From Acanthosepion pharaonis (taxonomy: Eukaryota > Mollusca > Cephalopoda > Sepiida > Sepiidae), in the NCBI GenBank assembly GCA_903632075.3, contig CAHIKZ030005642.1, forward strand, positions 946,001 through 1,010,000: a stretch of DNA of 64,000 nt, written 5' to 3'. The translations under genes were made by a program, and so were the position numbers. Shown one piece after another: positions 11,500-22,639 of this stretch (its first letter is position 1; each line of letters opens with the position of its first letter). The notes under the pieces were generated by a model. The model saw nothing but the letters and a program-made list of their open reading frames with translations, was not told the DNA's origin and made no database searches.

Positions 11500-12110
11500 T
11501 CAAAGTCCAGCAGTAATCAGCCATCATGACTGCATCCCAGCGTCCATGATCCCTGGTCTCCATCTCTTCCATGGAATCTCTCCTCCTGTTCACCGCTCAT
11601 TGATCCCAGATTTTCAGCAAACCAATTCATATGTGAGAGTAAATAATTTATTTTTATGCTCATATTGCATCCGAGGTTGCTGAAAGCAGTCAGCATATTG
11701 ATGACAAGTTCTGAGTATTTCCTGGTCTTGTGAAGAAATTTCTTCACGACTAGAAAGCATCATCGTCAAAAACAACAACACATTCTTCTTCTTCTTCTTC
11801 TTCTTGAACACTGGAGAAATGCCAGGTTGTTCTCCAAAGACAGGTATTGGAATTTCATCACGACGCGCTGATTGCAGATCAGGATACTTGAGGTTGCTCT
11901 GGTTCTTTCTGTTGATCCCAGTCGCACTAATACCGTAGAAGTAGCAGTCAGTACAATGGTTTGTTGGGTCCCTCCAGGCCATGGGAATTGTAAACTCTTG
12001 TTGCCATTGGTCCACCGACGCAGATATTCGGGACATGTCTTAGTGGCTCCAAAACATTATCCTGGTGACCAAGTTTCTGAGTCGTTTCTTGATAGTGTGT
12101 GGGGAAGTGA
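11500..12110 (-). pseudogene. Repeat-associated ORF fragment (DCYF motif), unidentified
   Basis: The minus frame contains WQQEFTIPMAWRDPTNH, CTDCYFYGISATGIN and LKYPDLQSA, followed by IPVFGEQPG. I recognise this as a peptide that recurs in many invertebrate genomes beside repeats, normally with DCYFC; the second Cys is Tyr here. A (CTT)n tract at 11784-11805 interrupts it and reads as a Lys run. Beyond it the frame continues with QDQEILRTCHQYADC. A frame shift further down leads to ...LITAGL*RESPLLL. Its biochemical role is unknown to me, and the copy is degenerate. Confidence 0.5.
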
Positions 12111-12129
12111 ATAACGTCTTGAATATCAA

Positions 12130-13520
12130 CAGTTAGAGTGACATGGCCCTTAGCGGAATCTGAGAGACTCTCTTGTTGAGGCCAAACATCGTGATTTTTT
12201 TACTGTTATTCCTGAGAAACAGGCTCCCGAATTATATAATTTTACTTATTCCTAATTGGCCCTAAAAAGTCACGTGGTATGCTTACTACTACACCCGAGG
12301 TATATTTTGGTAGTATACTTAATTTATAATGACTAGTAAAACAACCTTTCTGATTTCTATTCTATGCTTTTGTATTGTACAGTTTATTTAGTGTGTTTTG
12401 ATATGTAAACACTTGCGTGTTATTGGTTTATAAATATTTTGGAGGCGTATTTTAATATTTATGAAGTTATTTTTTGGCTGAAATACTTCTGATGGGTTAA
12501 AATTAATAAGTTTATAATTAACTTAATAATTAGTTTTATTGTGTGAAATATGTTGCATATTTAGATATTTTCATAGCAGAAAACAAAAACGGCTCAAAAA
12601 GTTGACTTGATTGAGCAAAACCAATGTGATTTTTGGATTCAGCACATCAAAATTGTCCTAAATCAGCTCAACAAATTTACATAATAAATTTAGTGTTGAC
12701 AAGTTTAATTGGCTATCATTAATGAAATATATATTTAGGTGGTAGCGAAGATGCAAACAGAGAATTGACAGTATTAGGGTACAAAAAAGAAAAAACAAAA
12801 ACAAACTCTCTCATATTTTGTTAAAATTGTTAAGCTATTTAACGATACAATAGTAGAATTTGCATGGGTGTTTTATAGTCCTGGCAATGACAAAGAACGG
12901 ATTCAATTAATAAATTATGACACCAGAAAATTAAAAACAGGGAAATCGAGAAATCATCATAGGTACTGTTATTACATATAAATATGGTTGCACATTGAAT
13001 TTTATATATGTGGATTATTACTAATGATGTCAGACATAAATTTAATCAGGGCAGTAGTGAATAACCTTGCTAGTTATTGTAACTGTTATCATGAAAACGA
13101 GAATATTGCAGGCTTATATTTTAATGGAAGCCTCCTTTACCTTATCTCGTTGCTTGAGCGTCCTATCTTCGCCTCATAACCACTGTTACTTCAACTTAGA
13201 GAAATTGGGCGAATTAAGTTTCTTGGAAAGTTTCCAAATTTTCTCGCGTGCCGAAAAAAGCGGGAGGCGGAGACAGCTTTGAAAAGACTATAAAAGAAGT
13301 CACTTGTGTGATGGTTCAGGTAGGAATGGCGGAAGAAGTGAATGAGAACAAAGGAGGTTGCCGTGGAATTAAAACAAAAGATAGAATCTGAAGTTGATGA
13401 TTATTGGTGCTTGTTGTGTCGTAAATAGGAAAAGTTGACACTTATATAGAAAATAAGAAGTAGTTTATTTCGGAGAAATAATATGGTACACGGTTGAGAA
13501 CACAGATTAATGTAATAAAC
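12130..13520. other. AT-rich interval without recognised feature
   Basis: Read on both strands. Only short random frames are seen (63 and 71 residues near 13000-13280, no family). No repeat shared with the rest of the window was noticed. Confidence 0.5.
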
Positions 13521-13524
13521 AGTT

Positions 13525-13975
13525 AATTATTAACTCCTCAGTATTTACTCGAGACCACACCACGGGATGTAGCACAAGTTCAGTTTTTAACGTGGGTCTT
13601 CCCTAGCGCGTACGTTCGGGCAAAAATTCAACGAAAACCCCGCATACACGGGGTCGGGCAGCTGTCTACCACCCAAGACGAGACTCTGCACTTCTGCATA
13701 GCCTCATCTGGGTTCCTCTGCGCCGGAAGGCAGGGAGTCGACAAGCAGAATAACGATTAATCGTTAAATCCTCGGTATTTATCCGAGGCCTCCTCACAAG
13801 GTGGGATGTGGCACAAGGCCAGTTTTTTCTGTATTACGTTCCGAGCCCGTAGGCTGGGGCAAAAAACTGCCCATAAACACAGGGTCGGGTAGCTGTTTAT
13901 CTCCCTACACGAGACTCTGCCCTTCGGCATAGCCACAAGCAGATTCAACAGTAATTGTTAAATCCTTTCACTCAG
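13525..13975 (-). repeat. GC-rich SINE domain, tandem pair
   Basis: Two units begin at 13525 and 13757 with ttaa(t/c)...cctc(a/g)gtattta(c/t), then contain g(g/a)gatgt(g/a)gcacaag, a gcccgtaggct or equivalent, ...gggtcgggcagctgt... and ...cgagactctgc. The same domain lies at 46900-47090 behind a tRNA-like head on the minus strand, so these are SINE bodies read on minus. A third unit start is at about 13951. The short ORF at 13757-13948 is an artefact. Confidence 0.65.
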
Positions 13976-14113
13976 TAAGAGAGAGTGTTGTCTAAATAGT
14001 CTTAGGCTAGTCCATCTTATGGGGGTGTTCAGCCACTCCACAACAGCGCTAAAAGCGAAAAGACGTTTTTTTTTTTATACTAAAGTTCATCTAATATAAG
14101 ACTCGAAATCCAC

Positions 14114-14890
14114 TCAAAGTAGAACCTTACTGTTTATTATGAATAAGGTCGGTGATATGAATGAAAGAGGAGGTGGTAGGAATTTAAGATTTATAGTAAT
14201 AAAAAAAGCATGAATAAAGAAGACAGAAAATACGATTGGTACTGCAGTTAAATCAAAGCAATAAACCGGAAGAGAGTTCCACAAACGAGAAGTGCGAGTG
14301 AAGAAACTATTAGCATAGAACTCACGGTTACATCTAGCCATTTCAACTGTAAAATAATGATACTTTGCCGCCAATCTAGTAGTGCTCTTAAATTTATAAA
14401 GTCTAGGTACAAAAGAGGGAGCAATATTTATTTTGAATAATACAAAAATGTGGCACAAGGCACAAAATAGGGGATAGGGGAAGGCTGGTCTTCAATCTGT
14501 CTTATCTTAAACTCATCTAGCCACTATTATTGATCCAAGCATACCACGTTATTCTTTACACCAAAACAACACATTCTTACTTACCATTCTTATTACAGTC
14601 ATCAGAATGCCTCAAGGTCTCTATGTAGTCCTAACTAGTTCCCGTATGTAACAAAGAGAAAGCTCATCAGAACAATTACTATAAAAACCTTTATAGAAAA
14701 GGCACTGGGAAGCTACTATACAGCAGTGGGAAAGCGACTGAAGCTGTGATGCCAGGTCAGGACCAATAACATTACAGATTCTTTCTTGCATTTTATCAAA
14801 AACTATCAGTCTTCGCTTCGCAAAGTAAGATATATCACTACTTGAAATCTTTGAAACAAAAATTTTAAATGAACATTTCATTCATAAATT
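14114..14890 (-). pseudogene. Jockey-like LINE C-terminal remnant, interrupted
   Basis: On minus, 14890-14621 reads KMQERICNVIGPDLASQLQ and then a FYSNCSDEL-type block. After a gap of about 160 bp, 14458-14114 continues with LYKFKSTTRLAAKYHYFTVE and FFTRTSRLWNSLP. Together they cover the same protein segment as 6478-7085. Unrelated sequence at about 14460-14620 splits the copy. The downstream aacagcgctaaaagcgaaaag near 14050 matches the 3' end of the family. Confidence 0.8.
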
Positions 14891-15239
14891 GGCTTGTTAT
14901 AGTTAAGGTAAGTTTTGCAAATAGATGCCAACTTATTGAAGGTCAAGTAAAATGAAAATTTCAAACATTTTCTGCACTAAGACGATATTCCTAAACAGAA
15001 CTATTTTTGATATGAAAATCAAAACAATCCTCGAATAAAAGAACAGTAATGAAGGACAATTAATTAATGAAATATTTTTTTAAAATCAGTATGCAAATTA
15101 GTTAAACCTGAAGAGTGATATTGACTAGAAGTAAATAATATATAGCACAGATATTGAGCCTTTAGCGTGTAAATTACGATAAGTAATTTATGCACATTAT
15201 TTATCATCTCTCAGATAGAGTCGTAACTGAGAAAATTAT

Positions 15240-15450
15240 ACTGAGAGGTGCCTGGCCCTGGGTAACAGCTGCCCGAGGCCGCGCCTTCTCATTTCACTAG
15301 TGAGAAGGATCGGTGCACGCACCGAGGCCAGCGCAAATGAAGGTTGCGGGGGCTCGGGGAATTTTTGTTCCTTGCCCGGGTGTACGCGCTCGGGCTCCCC
15401 ACATGAAACCGACCTTGTGTCACAACCTGACCTCGTGGGCGGTCAAGTAA
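15240..15450 (+). repeat. GC-rich SINE domain, opposite orientation
   Basis: A GC-rich island in AT-rich surroundings. Its complement has gacacaaggtcggttt, gagcccg, gggcaa...aaaaattcccc and gggcagctgttaccc in the same order as the SINE domains at 13.5 and 46.9 kb. It contains a local hairpin, cttctcatttcactagtgagaag, at about 15285. No tRNA head is seen. Confidence 0.55.
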
Positions 15451-15686
15451 ATACCGCGTAAATTTACTATAAAGTAGAGCTGGGGCTTTTTAATTTCAGA
15501 ATTGGTGGGAGAATTGAGCTCCAATTTCGCATTTATTCTTATAGATTCCATAATATAATTTTACTTAATTAGCTATTATATTTCTCTAACTCTTCAAATG
15601 TTGAATGCATAACTAATTCTAATTTCTATCTTCTAATCTATACACTATATTAAATTTTATCTTATAAATTATCCCCTGTTCTGTCA

Positions 15687-15972
15687 CCTATAAAATAAAA
15701 ATAATTGTTTGTACGGAAAATAAGGACCTACGTCCATCAAATCGTCTTTAAATTAAGTGGCAGCAGAAGAATTATCGTTGAACTTTTAAAAGCTAAGATT
15801 AAACATTAATTCAATACTTAAATACAGCGATTAATTTTGAGTTCTTCTGTAGTTTATTGATGTCTATCGCATCTACTCCTCCCTAGCTATTATGATGAAG
15901 GCCAAACCAAGAGTCCTCCACGGGAGCTATCTTAAACACCGCCCGAGAGGGTGGCTTTTAAGCTAGTTTATA
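15687..15972 (+). repeat. Dispersed repeat, copy 2 (with 6078)
   Basis: Matches 6078-6260 over about 180 bp and ends with gcttttaagctagtt, also present near 7108. Function unknown, probably a transposon non-coding end. Confidence 0.6.
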
Positions 15973-16289
15973 ATAAAACGTGCACTGCAATTTTGGATAC
16001 AAAAGGAAAATAAGAGTTACTCCCCTTAAACCATGAAAGCAACGATAATGGCTAGTATAACATATTTTAACCTCGCATAATCTGACTACCCTGAATCTGG
16101 GCTCAACAAAAATCGCTCCCTACGCCTAACTTTACTAGGGCTTTTGAATGAGATATGATTCATTGAAATCAGACCAGTGGGAGTGGAGGAGTTGCTTGGA
16201 TACAGACACGCACAAACACACATACCCTGTACTTTATATATAAGATGTCTAAATATATAGCAGAAGTACCAGGCGAGATGTGGCAGTAA

Positions 16290-16510
16290 TATTCAATGCA
16301 TGGACTAATGCTAGACTTGTAAATATCCAAGATAGATTCTGGCGCGAAAACTTGTCTATCGCGACAAGAACTTTCTATCGCTTGATCTTCACTTGAAGCC
16401 ACCAGATACTGGATTGCAAACAATGCGTATAAATACCAACAGAAATGTGAAAAGAATACTGGAGTATTGAGAAGACTTACTGTCACTTGATCCCTATGAA
16501 GAGCCATTAG
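16290..16510 (-). pseudogene. Jockey-like LINE fragment
   Basis: Minus frame with SRDRQVFAPESIL-like residues, then DIYKSSISPCIEYYCHI and SPGTSAIYLDIL. This aligns with the IYKSTIRPCMEYCCHIW part of the 6.5 kb copy and adds the segment just upstream. The frame is open for 112 residues but has no conserved ends. Confidence 0.7.
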
Positions 16511-17035
16511 CTACGATAGGAATGACAAAGAGTACAAAATAACGGGAAACAATAAAAGATAATGTAGGCTAATTTAAGGAAAATTTGCGGCTGATCGGGA
16601 ATGAGAACGTTAATATGCACAACGGATATAAGATATTGCATATCAGTCAATGAGTGCTTTTCAGCTTGATAGGAGACAGGAGGCGAATTTGGTCGGGTCT
16701 GACGTCATCTGCAGTCATTCTTCATAACATCGTAAATGCTTCACTGCTCTGCAGATGTCTTCGCTTTACTGTTTTTCGTCTCTAAACCGCGTTTCATTAC
16801 GCAAACGTCGGAAGTGTAGCGGTTAAGAAAACAAGACGCTCTTCAAAGTGAAACAAGTTCAGTTTGTGAGTGAGTTGATCGACAAATGCTCAGCTGATAA
16901 AAATTGCTGTGTAGTAGTTGAAATTCTTGGCTTTCAACATGGTTTCTATAAGTACCAATGCAATTAATTGATTTCATTGAAAAAAAAAAAGTAAATGTCT
17001 CTGTAAATGTACCTACGTGAGCCGGATCAAATGTG

Positions 17036-17080
17036 CCACTCTCTCTCTCTCGATATATATATATATATATATATATAAAA
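17036..17080. repeat. (CT)n-(TA)n microsatellite
   Basis: About 10 CT-type units followed by about 12 TA units. Confidence 0.9.
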
Positions 17081-17142
17081 CCTAAAGAGCCAGACAAAGC
17101 TACCTAAGTTTCACCTACGCGGATCTGTAGAAATTTTTATAA

Positions 17143-17345
17143 TCTATATAAAGGCACGTCAAGTTAAATAACGGTTCCGTATAGGATACAGGTTCGAATC
17201 CTGTCGGAGGACGAATATTTTCTGTGAAAATTTCTTGGACATTCAGGCCGGTAAATGTTGTTTAATACTGTTTATCATAAACAGAGCATTTACTTAAATA
17301 TTGGTATCTATAAAAATAATATATAAACATAAAATGTCTTGATAT
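17143..17345 (+). repeat. tRNA-derived element (family T), one-sided tail
   Basis: Decayed tRNA head with ggttcgaatcc B box at about 17191, acgaatattttct, acattcaggccggtaaat, then the tail gagcatttacttaaatattg...ataaacataaaatgtctt. In the 42 kb copy the tail has an inverted partner in front of the head. Here no left partner is visible. It ends where the F9 foldback begins. Confidence 0.7.
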
Positions 17346-17570
17346 ATAATTATTTATTCGAAAATTATAACATAAATATGTTTTAAAATCACTACAAATA
17401 TAGCCATTTTGTTTCAACACTACTGGTATCTTATTAAGTGATGGCGTTGATAAGACACCATAAGTGCTGAAACAAAATGGCTATTTTTGTAGTTATTTTA
17501 TAACATATTTATGTTATAATTTTCGAATAAATAATTATATTTGCTCTACTCTGTATTGAGCACTCTTTTA
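17346..17570. repeat. Foldback element, family F9
   Basis: Two arms of about 80 bp (attatttattcgaaaattat... and its complement) face each other around the centre at about 17440. The arms include agccattttgtttcaacact and its complement, so the transcript would be one long hairpin. It is followed by the box gctctactctgtattgagca at 17543. A second copy, with only the left arm conserved, is at 33278. Confidence 0.85.
17388..17442 (-). ncRNA. Hammerhead-like motif, family F9, left arm
   Basis: Stem I AUCAC/GUGAU pairs over 5 bp, a GAAAC box follows a short helix II, and helix III is closed by ACAAA.../...UUUGU, followed by A at the cleavage position. The core reads UUAAUAA instead of CUGANGA, so catalysis is unlikely. 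The fold is kept better than the core. Confidence 0.4.
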
Positions 17571-17625
17571 AGAATAGTATTTGTTGGTTATTTGAATTTA
17601 TTCCGTATACACCAATCCTATACTT

Positions 17626-17628
<3 letters not shown>

Positions 17629-17668
<40 letters not shown>
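17629..17668. repeat. (TA)n microsatellite between two foldbacks
   Basis: About 20 TA units separating the F9 and F8 foldbacks. Confidence 0.95.
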
Positions 17669-17670
<2 letters not shown>

Positions 17671-17697
17671 GAGAGATTATAATATAAACATTTTGAA

Positions 17698-17753
17698 ATC
17701 GCTACACAAAAGCTTTCACGTTTCAATACTATGATTATACTTCTTCAGGCGAT
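17698..17753 (-). ncRNA. Hammerhead ribozyme candidate, F8 left arm
   Basis: Minus strand: stem I AUCGC pairs with GCGAU (5 bp). Core CUGAAGA is intact. Helix II is 5 bp (two G.U) directly against the core, then GAAA. Helix III starts AC/GU with an inner aaagcuuu-type pairing, and GUA is the cleavage triplet. All universally conserved core bases of a type I hammerhead appear present. It is not tested for cleavage, and helices II and III contain wobble pairs. Confidence 0.6.
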
Positions 17754-17762
17754 AGTAAGTAA

Positions 17763-17814
17763 CGCCTGAAGATATACAATCATAGTATTGAAACATGAAA
17801 GCTTGTGTGTAGCG
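17763..17814 (+). ncRNA. Hammerhead ribozyme candidate, F8 right arm
   Basis: The inverted partner of the left motif: core CUGAAGA, helix II AUAC/GUAU with a U.U mismatch next to the core, GAAAC box, helix III ACA/UGU, cleavage triplet GUA, and stem I CGC/GCG (3 bp). Slightly more decayed than the left arm. Confidence 0.5.
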
Positions 17815-17950
17815 ATTTCAAAATATTTTTATTATAAACTCTTATAATGAAAATTTAATAATGATATATTGCTCTACTTTGTATTGAGCACTTTTAAAAA
17901 GTAAATGCTACGAACAGTAGATTTTTACTCCATCTGTTCTTTCGCTCATC

Positions 17951-17970
17951 TATATATATATATATATATA
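17951..17970. repeat. (TA)n microsatellite
   Basis: About 10 TA units after the F8 box. Confidence 0.9.
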
Positions 17971-18184
17971 CTTGACTCTACCGTCGAATTCGACGTGTGA
18001 GGGTCAAGCAGATCGGTTACTAGGAAACCGACAACCTGACAACAGCACATGAGATTTGATTATAGTGGTGAAGGTTTCGTGCAGGACCATCCACACTTTC
18101 TGAAGGGCCGAATACTGAGACCTGGTGCACTACGTGCCACAAGGTCCCCAAACGACCCACTGCAGGTTTTGAATTCATAGTTGT

Positions 18185-18365
18185 CCTTCTCCTAGACTTG
18201 TTGCCATCCAAGGCTATAGTACCCAGTCTGCCCTGCTATTTACCCGTAGCTGGAGTCAGAAGAGGATTCATACCTTTTCCAAGGGTATTAGCAAGTAAGT
18301 GAATGTAATGGATTCGACTCTCCGATTCTTCAATCCAAGCCGCTATCCATTACGCCACACAGACA
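18185..18365 (-). repeat. tRNA-derived SINE fragment
   Basis: Minus: tggcgtaatggatagcggct, an extended anticodon-like part, gagagtcgaatcc B box, then acttgctaatacccttgg, ggtatgaatcctcttc and ctacgggtaaatagcag. The same 3' sequence follows the 5S/tRNA head at 54.5 kb, so this is the tRNA-and-body part of the composite SINE without the 5S portion. Confidence 0.7.
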
Positions 18366-18539
18366 CAGACACACACATATATATTTATATATATACATAT
18401 ATATATAATTACATGAATCATTCATACAAAAACAAATATAGAGGTTAATGATTTACATGTCGAGAATACATCTTCGCAAACAATTTGTTTTTTGCATAAA
18501 TGATTCATGTATTTATAAATTAAATTGCACCTATAATCG

Positions 18540-18542
<3 letters not shown>

Positions 18543-18613
<71 letters not shown>
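18543..18613. repeat. (TA)n microsatellite, about 35 units
   Basis: Uninterrupted TA. It leads into a jockey-like LINE fragment. Confidence 0.95.
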
Positions 18614-18616
<3 letters not shown>

Positions 18617-18639
18617 TAAAGTTTTTGCAAATTGCTTTG

Positions 18640-19640
18640 ATTTGATTCAATCTTTCTTATCAAATCGCGTAATGAATGTTGTATTGGACGGCCTCTGGAT
18701 ATTTTTTACATTAATGCGAATGTCCTTCAGGGCTCCATTCTTGGATCTACTTTGTTCCTTATTTTTTATCGATCACCTTCTCGTTTTCATCAGTTATCGA
18801 CTTGATATCTATGTCGATAACACAATTATTTACCCGTCATAATAGTAAGTCATATAGGTCCGATAAAATCAAACTGGCAGCTGATCTCAAAATTGATGTT
18901 ACTAACTGGGACAAGAAATGGCGTGTTAATTTTAACGCCTCCAAAATGAAACTACTCTCTATTGAACCTTTAATGTCTTCCAATTAACATGGCTGATGCT
19001 AATCTTCAGTAGAGTAACTCACTACACCTTCTTGGTATCTCGTTTTCAACTGACACGAAATGGAACGACTACATTGAATCAATTGCTAAGTCTGCTACTA
19101 GGGAAATCGGTTCTTTATGTCGTGCCAGACAATCTTTCTTGCCAGAATTCATCTTGCACCTTTATAAGTCTACTATTCATCCGTGCATTGAATATTGCTG
19201 CCAAATCTGATCTGGTGATTCTTCTATGTATCCAGAGATGCTTGATAAAATCCAAAAAATAATCTACAATATTATCGGTCCTGATCTGGCATCTAGGCTT
19301 CATTCATTTTCCCACCACCGTAATGTAGCTTCCCTGTAATTGTTCTATAAATATTTTCACGGCAATTGTTCTGATGAGTTTTCTTCTTTGGTACCTAGAC
19401 TTAGTGAATTTCAGCGTACTAGATTGGCAGCTAGGTCTCATGATTTCACTGTCGAAATTACTAGTTGTAGCCGCAAGTTCTACGCTAATAGTATCTTCTC
19501 CCGTATTTTTCGCTTGTAGGACTCTTTTCTGGCTTACAGCTCTTATATGCAATGACAATCGTCATTTTCTGTCTACTTGAATCATGTTTTTTTCTTCTTT
19601 CTCTCTCTGTTTACCTCACTCTCAGTAACCCTCAGTGAGT
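18640..19640 (+). pseudogene. Jockey-like LINE reverse transcriptase, palm to C-terminus
   Basis: The longest jockey-like copy here. It starts in the RT palm (IQSFLSNRVMNVVLDG, then a VLQGSILGP-equivalent that reads SFRAPFLDL). The catalytic YADD position reads YVDN at about 18817, followed by LAADLKIDVTNWDKKW and KLLSIE. After frame changes comes the same tail as the 6.5 kb copy (YKSTIHPCIEYCC-like, IGPDLAS-like, CSDE, TRLAARSHDFTVE). Stops occur throughout, and the changed YADD also argues against activity. 5' endonuclease and ORF1 are absent. Confidence 0.8.
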
Positions 19641-19690
19641 TTTATCATCCTGCTTCAGGTGAAATAATAAAATAATGACTCCATCGATAA

Positions 19691-19725
19691 AACTATTAGT
19701 AGTCTGAAGAAGTTCCTTCTGAGAA
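19691..19725 (+). ncRNA. Hammerhead-like core (F6), weak
   Basis: CUGAAGA, extra A, GUUC/GAAC helix, GAAAC, and an AC-ac-GU helix III are present just after a LINE remnant. Stem I does not pair. Probably a relic. Confidence 0.25.
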
Positions 19726-19749
19726 CGAAACACGTTAAGTTTATCATTC

Positions 19750-20990
19750 CATTACATATATATGACGTCCCATTGTATTTTATATTATAGAATAAATATC
19801 ATTAAGAAGAGACCAGATTGCGTGACCGATTAATATAGACAATTTCATATTTTATATTATAGAATTTATATATCATCAAGAAGGCTATATTATAGAATAG
19901 AGTATTCATTTGAGAGTTATTGTGACGACAGTGAAGGTTATTTTTCTCACCATTTTTATGAGTCAATTTGCTGGCTAGTTAAATATAGAATGTTCAAGAA
20001 TAAAATTATCAACTTTATCAGGTTTAAACACATTTTCGTTACGGATCGCATCGGATTGCCTTTACATTTTCGTACAAAGTGCACGCGGCACTCAAATGAA
20101 AACAATAAAAAAAATCCAGTTTGCTTTGTGGACGTGTAAATTCCGATCATATTTACTGCATGTATTGAGGCCGGCAAACTTCCCAAAGATGGCGACGCGT
20201 GTAAATCGGCTGCTTATTCAATATAATTTAAGATTAATAACGCTACATAATTCGCTAGTAACAGGACATTCTTAACGTGTATTTAGGGACAATGCAAAAA
20301 GTTTCCACAAATTCGGACTGTTTGTTTGTGTACACTGCATCTACCCAGAAGTAAAGCAGAGTTTTATACTGACGTCGGTGGCGATTCTGAAACTCTGAAA
20401 GTGGTGGGGGCACCTGGTGGCCGAGATTTTCTACGGCGCGGGGGGAATTCAAGCAGCGTCTTTATTTACATACTACACCCCTATCGTATACACAACTTAG
20501 GAATGGGGTTTAGTATAAGTATGTTACTTCACTAAATTAAACGGAATAGCTTTTCATTCATAGTTGTGGAGTTCTAATCTATTCTTGCCCTCTTTTCCAC
20601 TCTCAAGCTGGTGGACCACAAGAGAGGTTAACTTCAAAACAAAATCAAAGGGTTAATACTAACGCCAATACTAGCAGAATAGTGTAATTTGTCTGCTATT
20701 TTTTTTCCTCTACAAAACTTAGAAAAGTGGGGGGGGTAACTGAAGGGGCAGCCAAAATTCTGTTGGGACATTGGCTCCTTCTGCCCCCACCCTGTTGAAT
20801 CGCCACTGACTGACGTGCTAAAAGACACGCTCGGCGCCTTCAAAGAAATTTAAGCTGCTGTGTGTGTATCATTCTGCCTTTCAGAGAGAAAGCAGATGCT
20901 GCATTGGGCTCTTGGTTAATTTTTAATTTTCAAAAATATTTTTGGTACCTCCAAAACCAATAAAAGTCTTCCCCCCCCACAAATTCCGAG
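19750..20990. other. Interval without recognised feature
   Basis: Contains short unassigned frames (65-76 residues) and a slightly GC-richer piece near 20390-20450. I could not link any part to a gene family. Confidence 0.45.
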
Positions 20991-21002
20991 TAGTGAATTT
21001 GG

Positions 21003-21056
21003 AGCCTATCTGTAGGTTATAAAAGACGGACCTATCTGTAGGTTATAAAAGAGTTA
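21003..21056. repeat. Tandem repeat, about 27 bp x2
   Basis: cctatctgtaggttataaaa appears twice in a row. Confidence 0.85.
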
Positions 21057-21435
21057 ATTTTCGGAGTTGACGAATATCTGCTGCACGAACCGAGGTCGCT
21101 CCGCTCCAGAAAGAAAAATAACACAAGAAATTTGACAAACACCAGACGAGAATTGAAAGGAACATCAAAGTCGCTCCCACATCAAGAAAAAGTCTGGCGT
21201 GTTTGTTCTATTCTTCGCTGTTCTTTGAAAACTATTCGGGGTATTTTCTCCTTTGCTTTATTTTATATAGTTTTCGTTTCTGAGGACCTTATGCAGTATT
21301 ATAATTTTTATTTTAAAAAGGTATATTTCATTTTCATTGATAATTTACATTCATGTTATTGGCCATCGTTTGGCACACAAAGCACTTAATTTGTGTAATT
21401 CATTCATTATTTTGTGTGTTAATAAATTTATTAAA

Positions 21436-21975
21436 TGGACAAAGTCCGACAATTATTTTTATGTTTATACATTCTTTTTATAGATACAAATATTTAAGTA
21501 AATGCTCTGTTTATAATAAACAGTATTACACAACATTTACCGGTCTGAATGTCCGAGAAATTTTTATAGAAAATATTCGTTCTCCAACAGGATACGAACA
21601 TGTATCCTATACGAAACCGTCATTTAGCCTGACGTACCTTAACCGATTAGGCCACAGAGAAACGTTCGATTTGCAAGGTCGAATTTACTGCCTTTAAACT
21701 TCAATATTCCATGATTCTCTCACGTAAATTCAAATGTAAACAAACGACGCCATTTGTTTACATTTGGATACGCCATGAGCAGATATGAATGTACGTGAGA
21801 GACGGTTCCATATAGGATAGAGGTTCGAATCCTGTCGGAGAACGAATGTTTTCTATGAAAATTTTTCGGACATTCAGGCCGGTAAATATTGTTTGATATT
21901 GTTATAAACAGAGCATTTACTTAAATATTTGTAACTATAAAAAGAATGTATAAACATAAAAATGTCTTAAAAATA
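21436..21975. repeat. Inverted pair of family T tRNA-derived elements
   Basis: A minus copy (21436-21700: tail tttttatgtttatacattc..., body, B box, A-box region tggcctaatcggttaagg) faces a plus copy (about 21800-21975). Between them is a further inverted sequence: tctctcacgta at 21717 against tacgtgagaga at 21792, and inside it aaatgtaaacaaa against tttgtttacattt at 21730-21774. The 114-residue frame from 21353 is antisense to the first copy and not a gene. Confidence 0.8.
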
Positions 21976-22639
21976 AATTTATTGTTTGTTCTTGTCGTTT
22001 TGTGATCCCATGTAAATTAAATGTTAGCTCAAACATTTATTTGAACTATTTTTTTCGTAGGGTGTTTTTAACAAATAAAAAAAATCCTATAGGGGCATAT
22101 GAAGTCCGTGAATAGATACAAACGTTTATGAAACAACGTAATGCAGTCGTCGCCGGATGACAAGAGCTTAGACGAAGCAGCATTCACAATCCATGCCACA
22201 GGAACGCAACCTACGCCATTATGGAACGACTACTATCCTGTACAGTGTTTTATTGACAACTGGAGACTATAGCCTCATGAAATGTGTGTTATACTCAAAC
22301 TCTACTTTCCGGTCGAAATATGTGACACATCAAACGGGGTCTAATTACCGACACTACGCTCCCAAGTGAAGCACTTTGTTTGGCATCATCATATTAGTAT
22401 CCATGTCTCCATCTCCCATATCCCAAGGAAGCCATTTTTAAACATTTCAACCAACCAAGGCAATAAAGTCACTAAGGCGCGAAAGGTTACTGGATGTCAG
22501 AGAATATGTGAAAAAAAAAACACTACTAAGGGGAGAGAACAATAAAAGAACGGGAATTAAGAAGACAGACGATAAAGATTGACATTTCAGTCAAATTTTT
22601 GAAGATCAAATTTAACTGGTATGCAAGAAGCCGGAAGAA

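Larger units (their letters stand above)
17688..17895. repeat. Foldback element, family F8
   Basis: Arms 17688-17754 and 17762-17848 are near-perfect inverted copies (gagattataatataaaca...cttcaggcg against its complement). Only about 8 bp separate them. The box gctctactttgtattgagca follows at 17872. Remnants of the family are at 40085 and 53578. A ribozyme-like motif lies in each arm, on opposite strands. Confidence 0.85.

Noticed and set aside
20634..20843. 69-residue minus frame with Pro/Ser content
   Set aside because: No family resemblance and no repeat partner.
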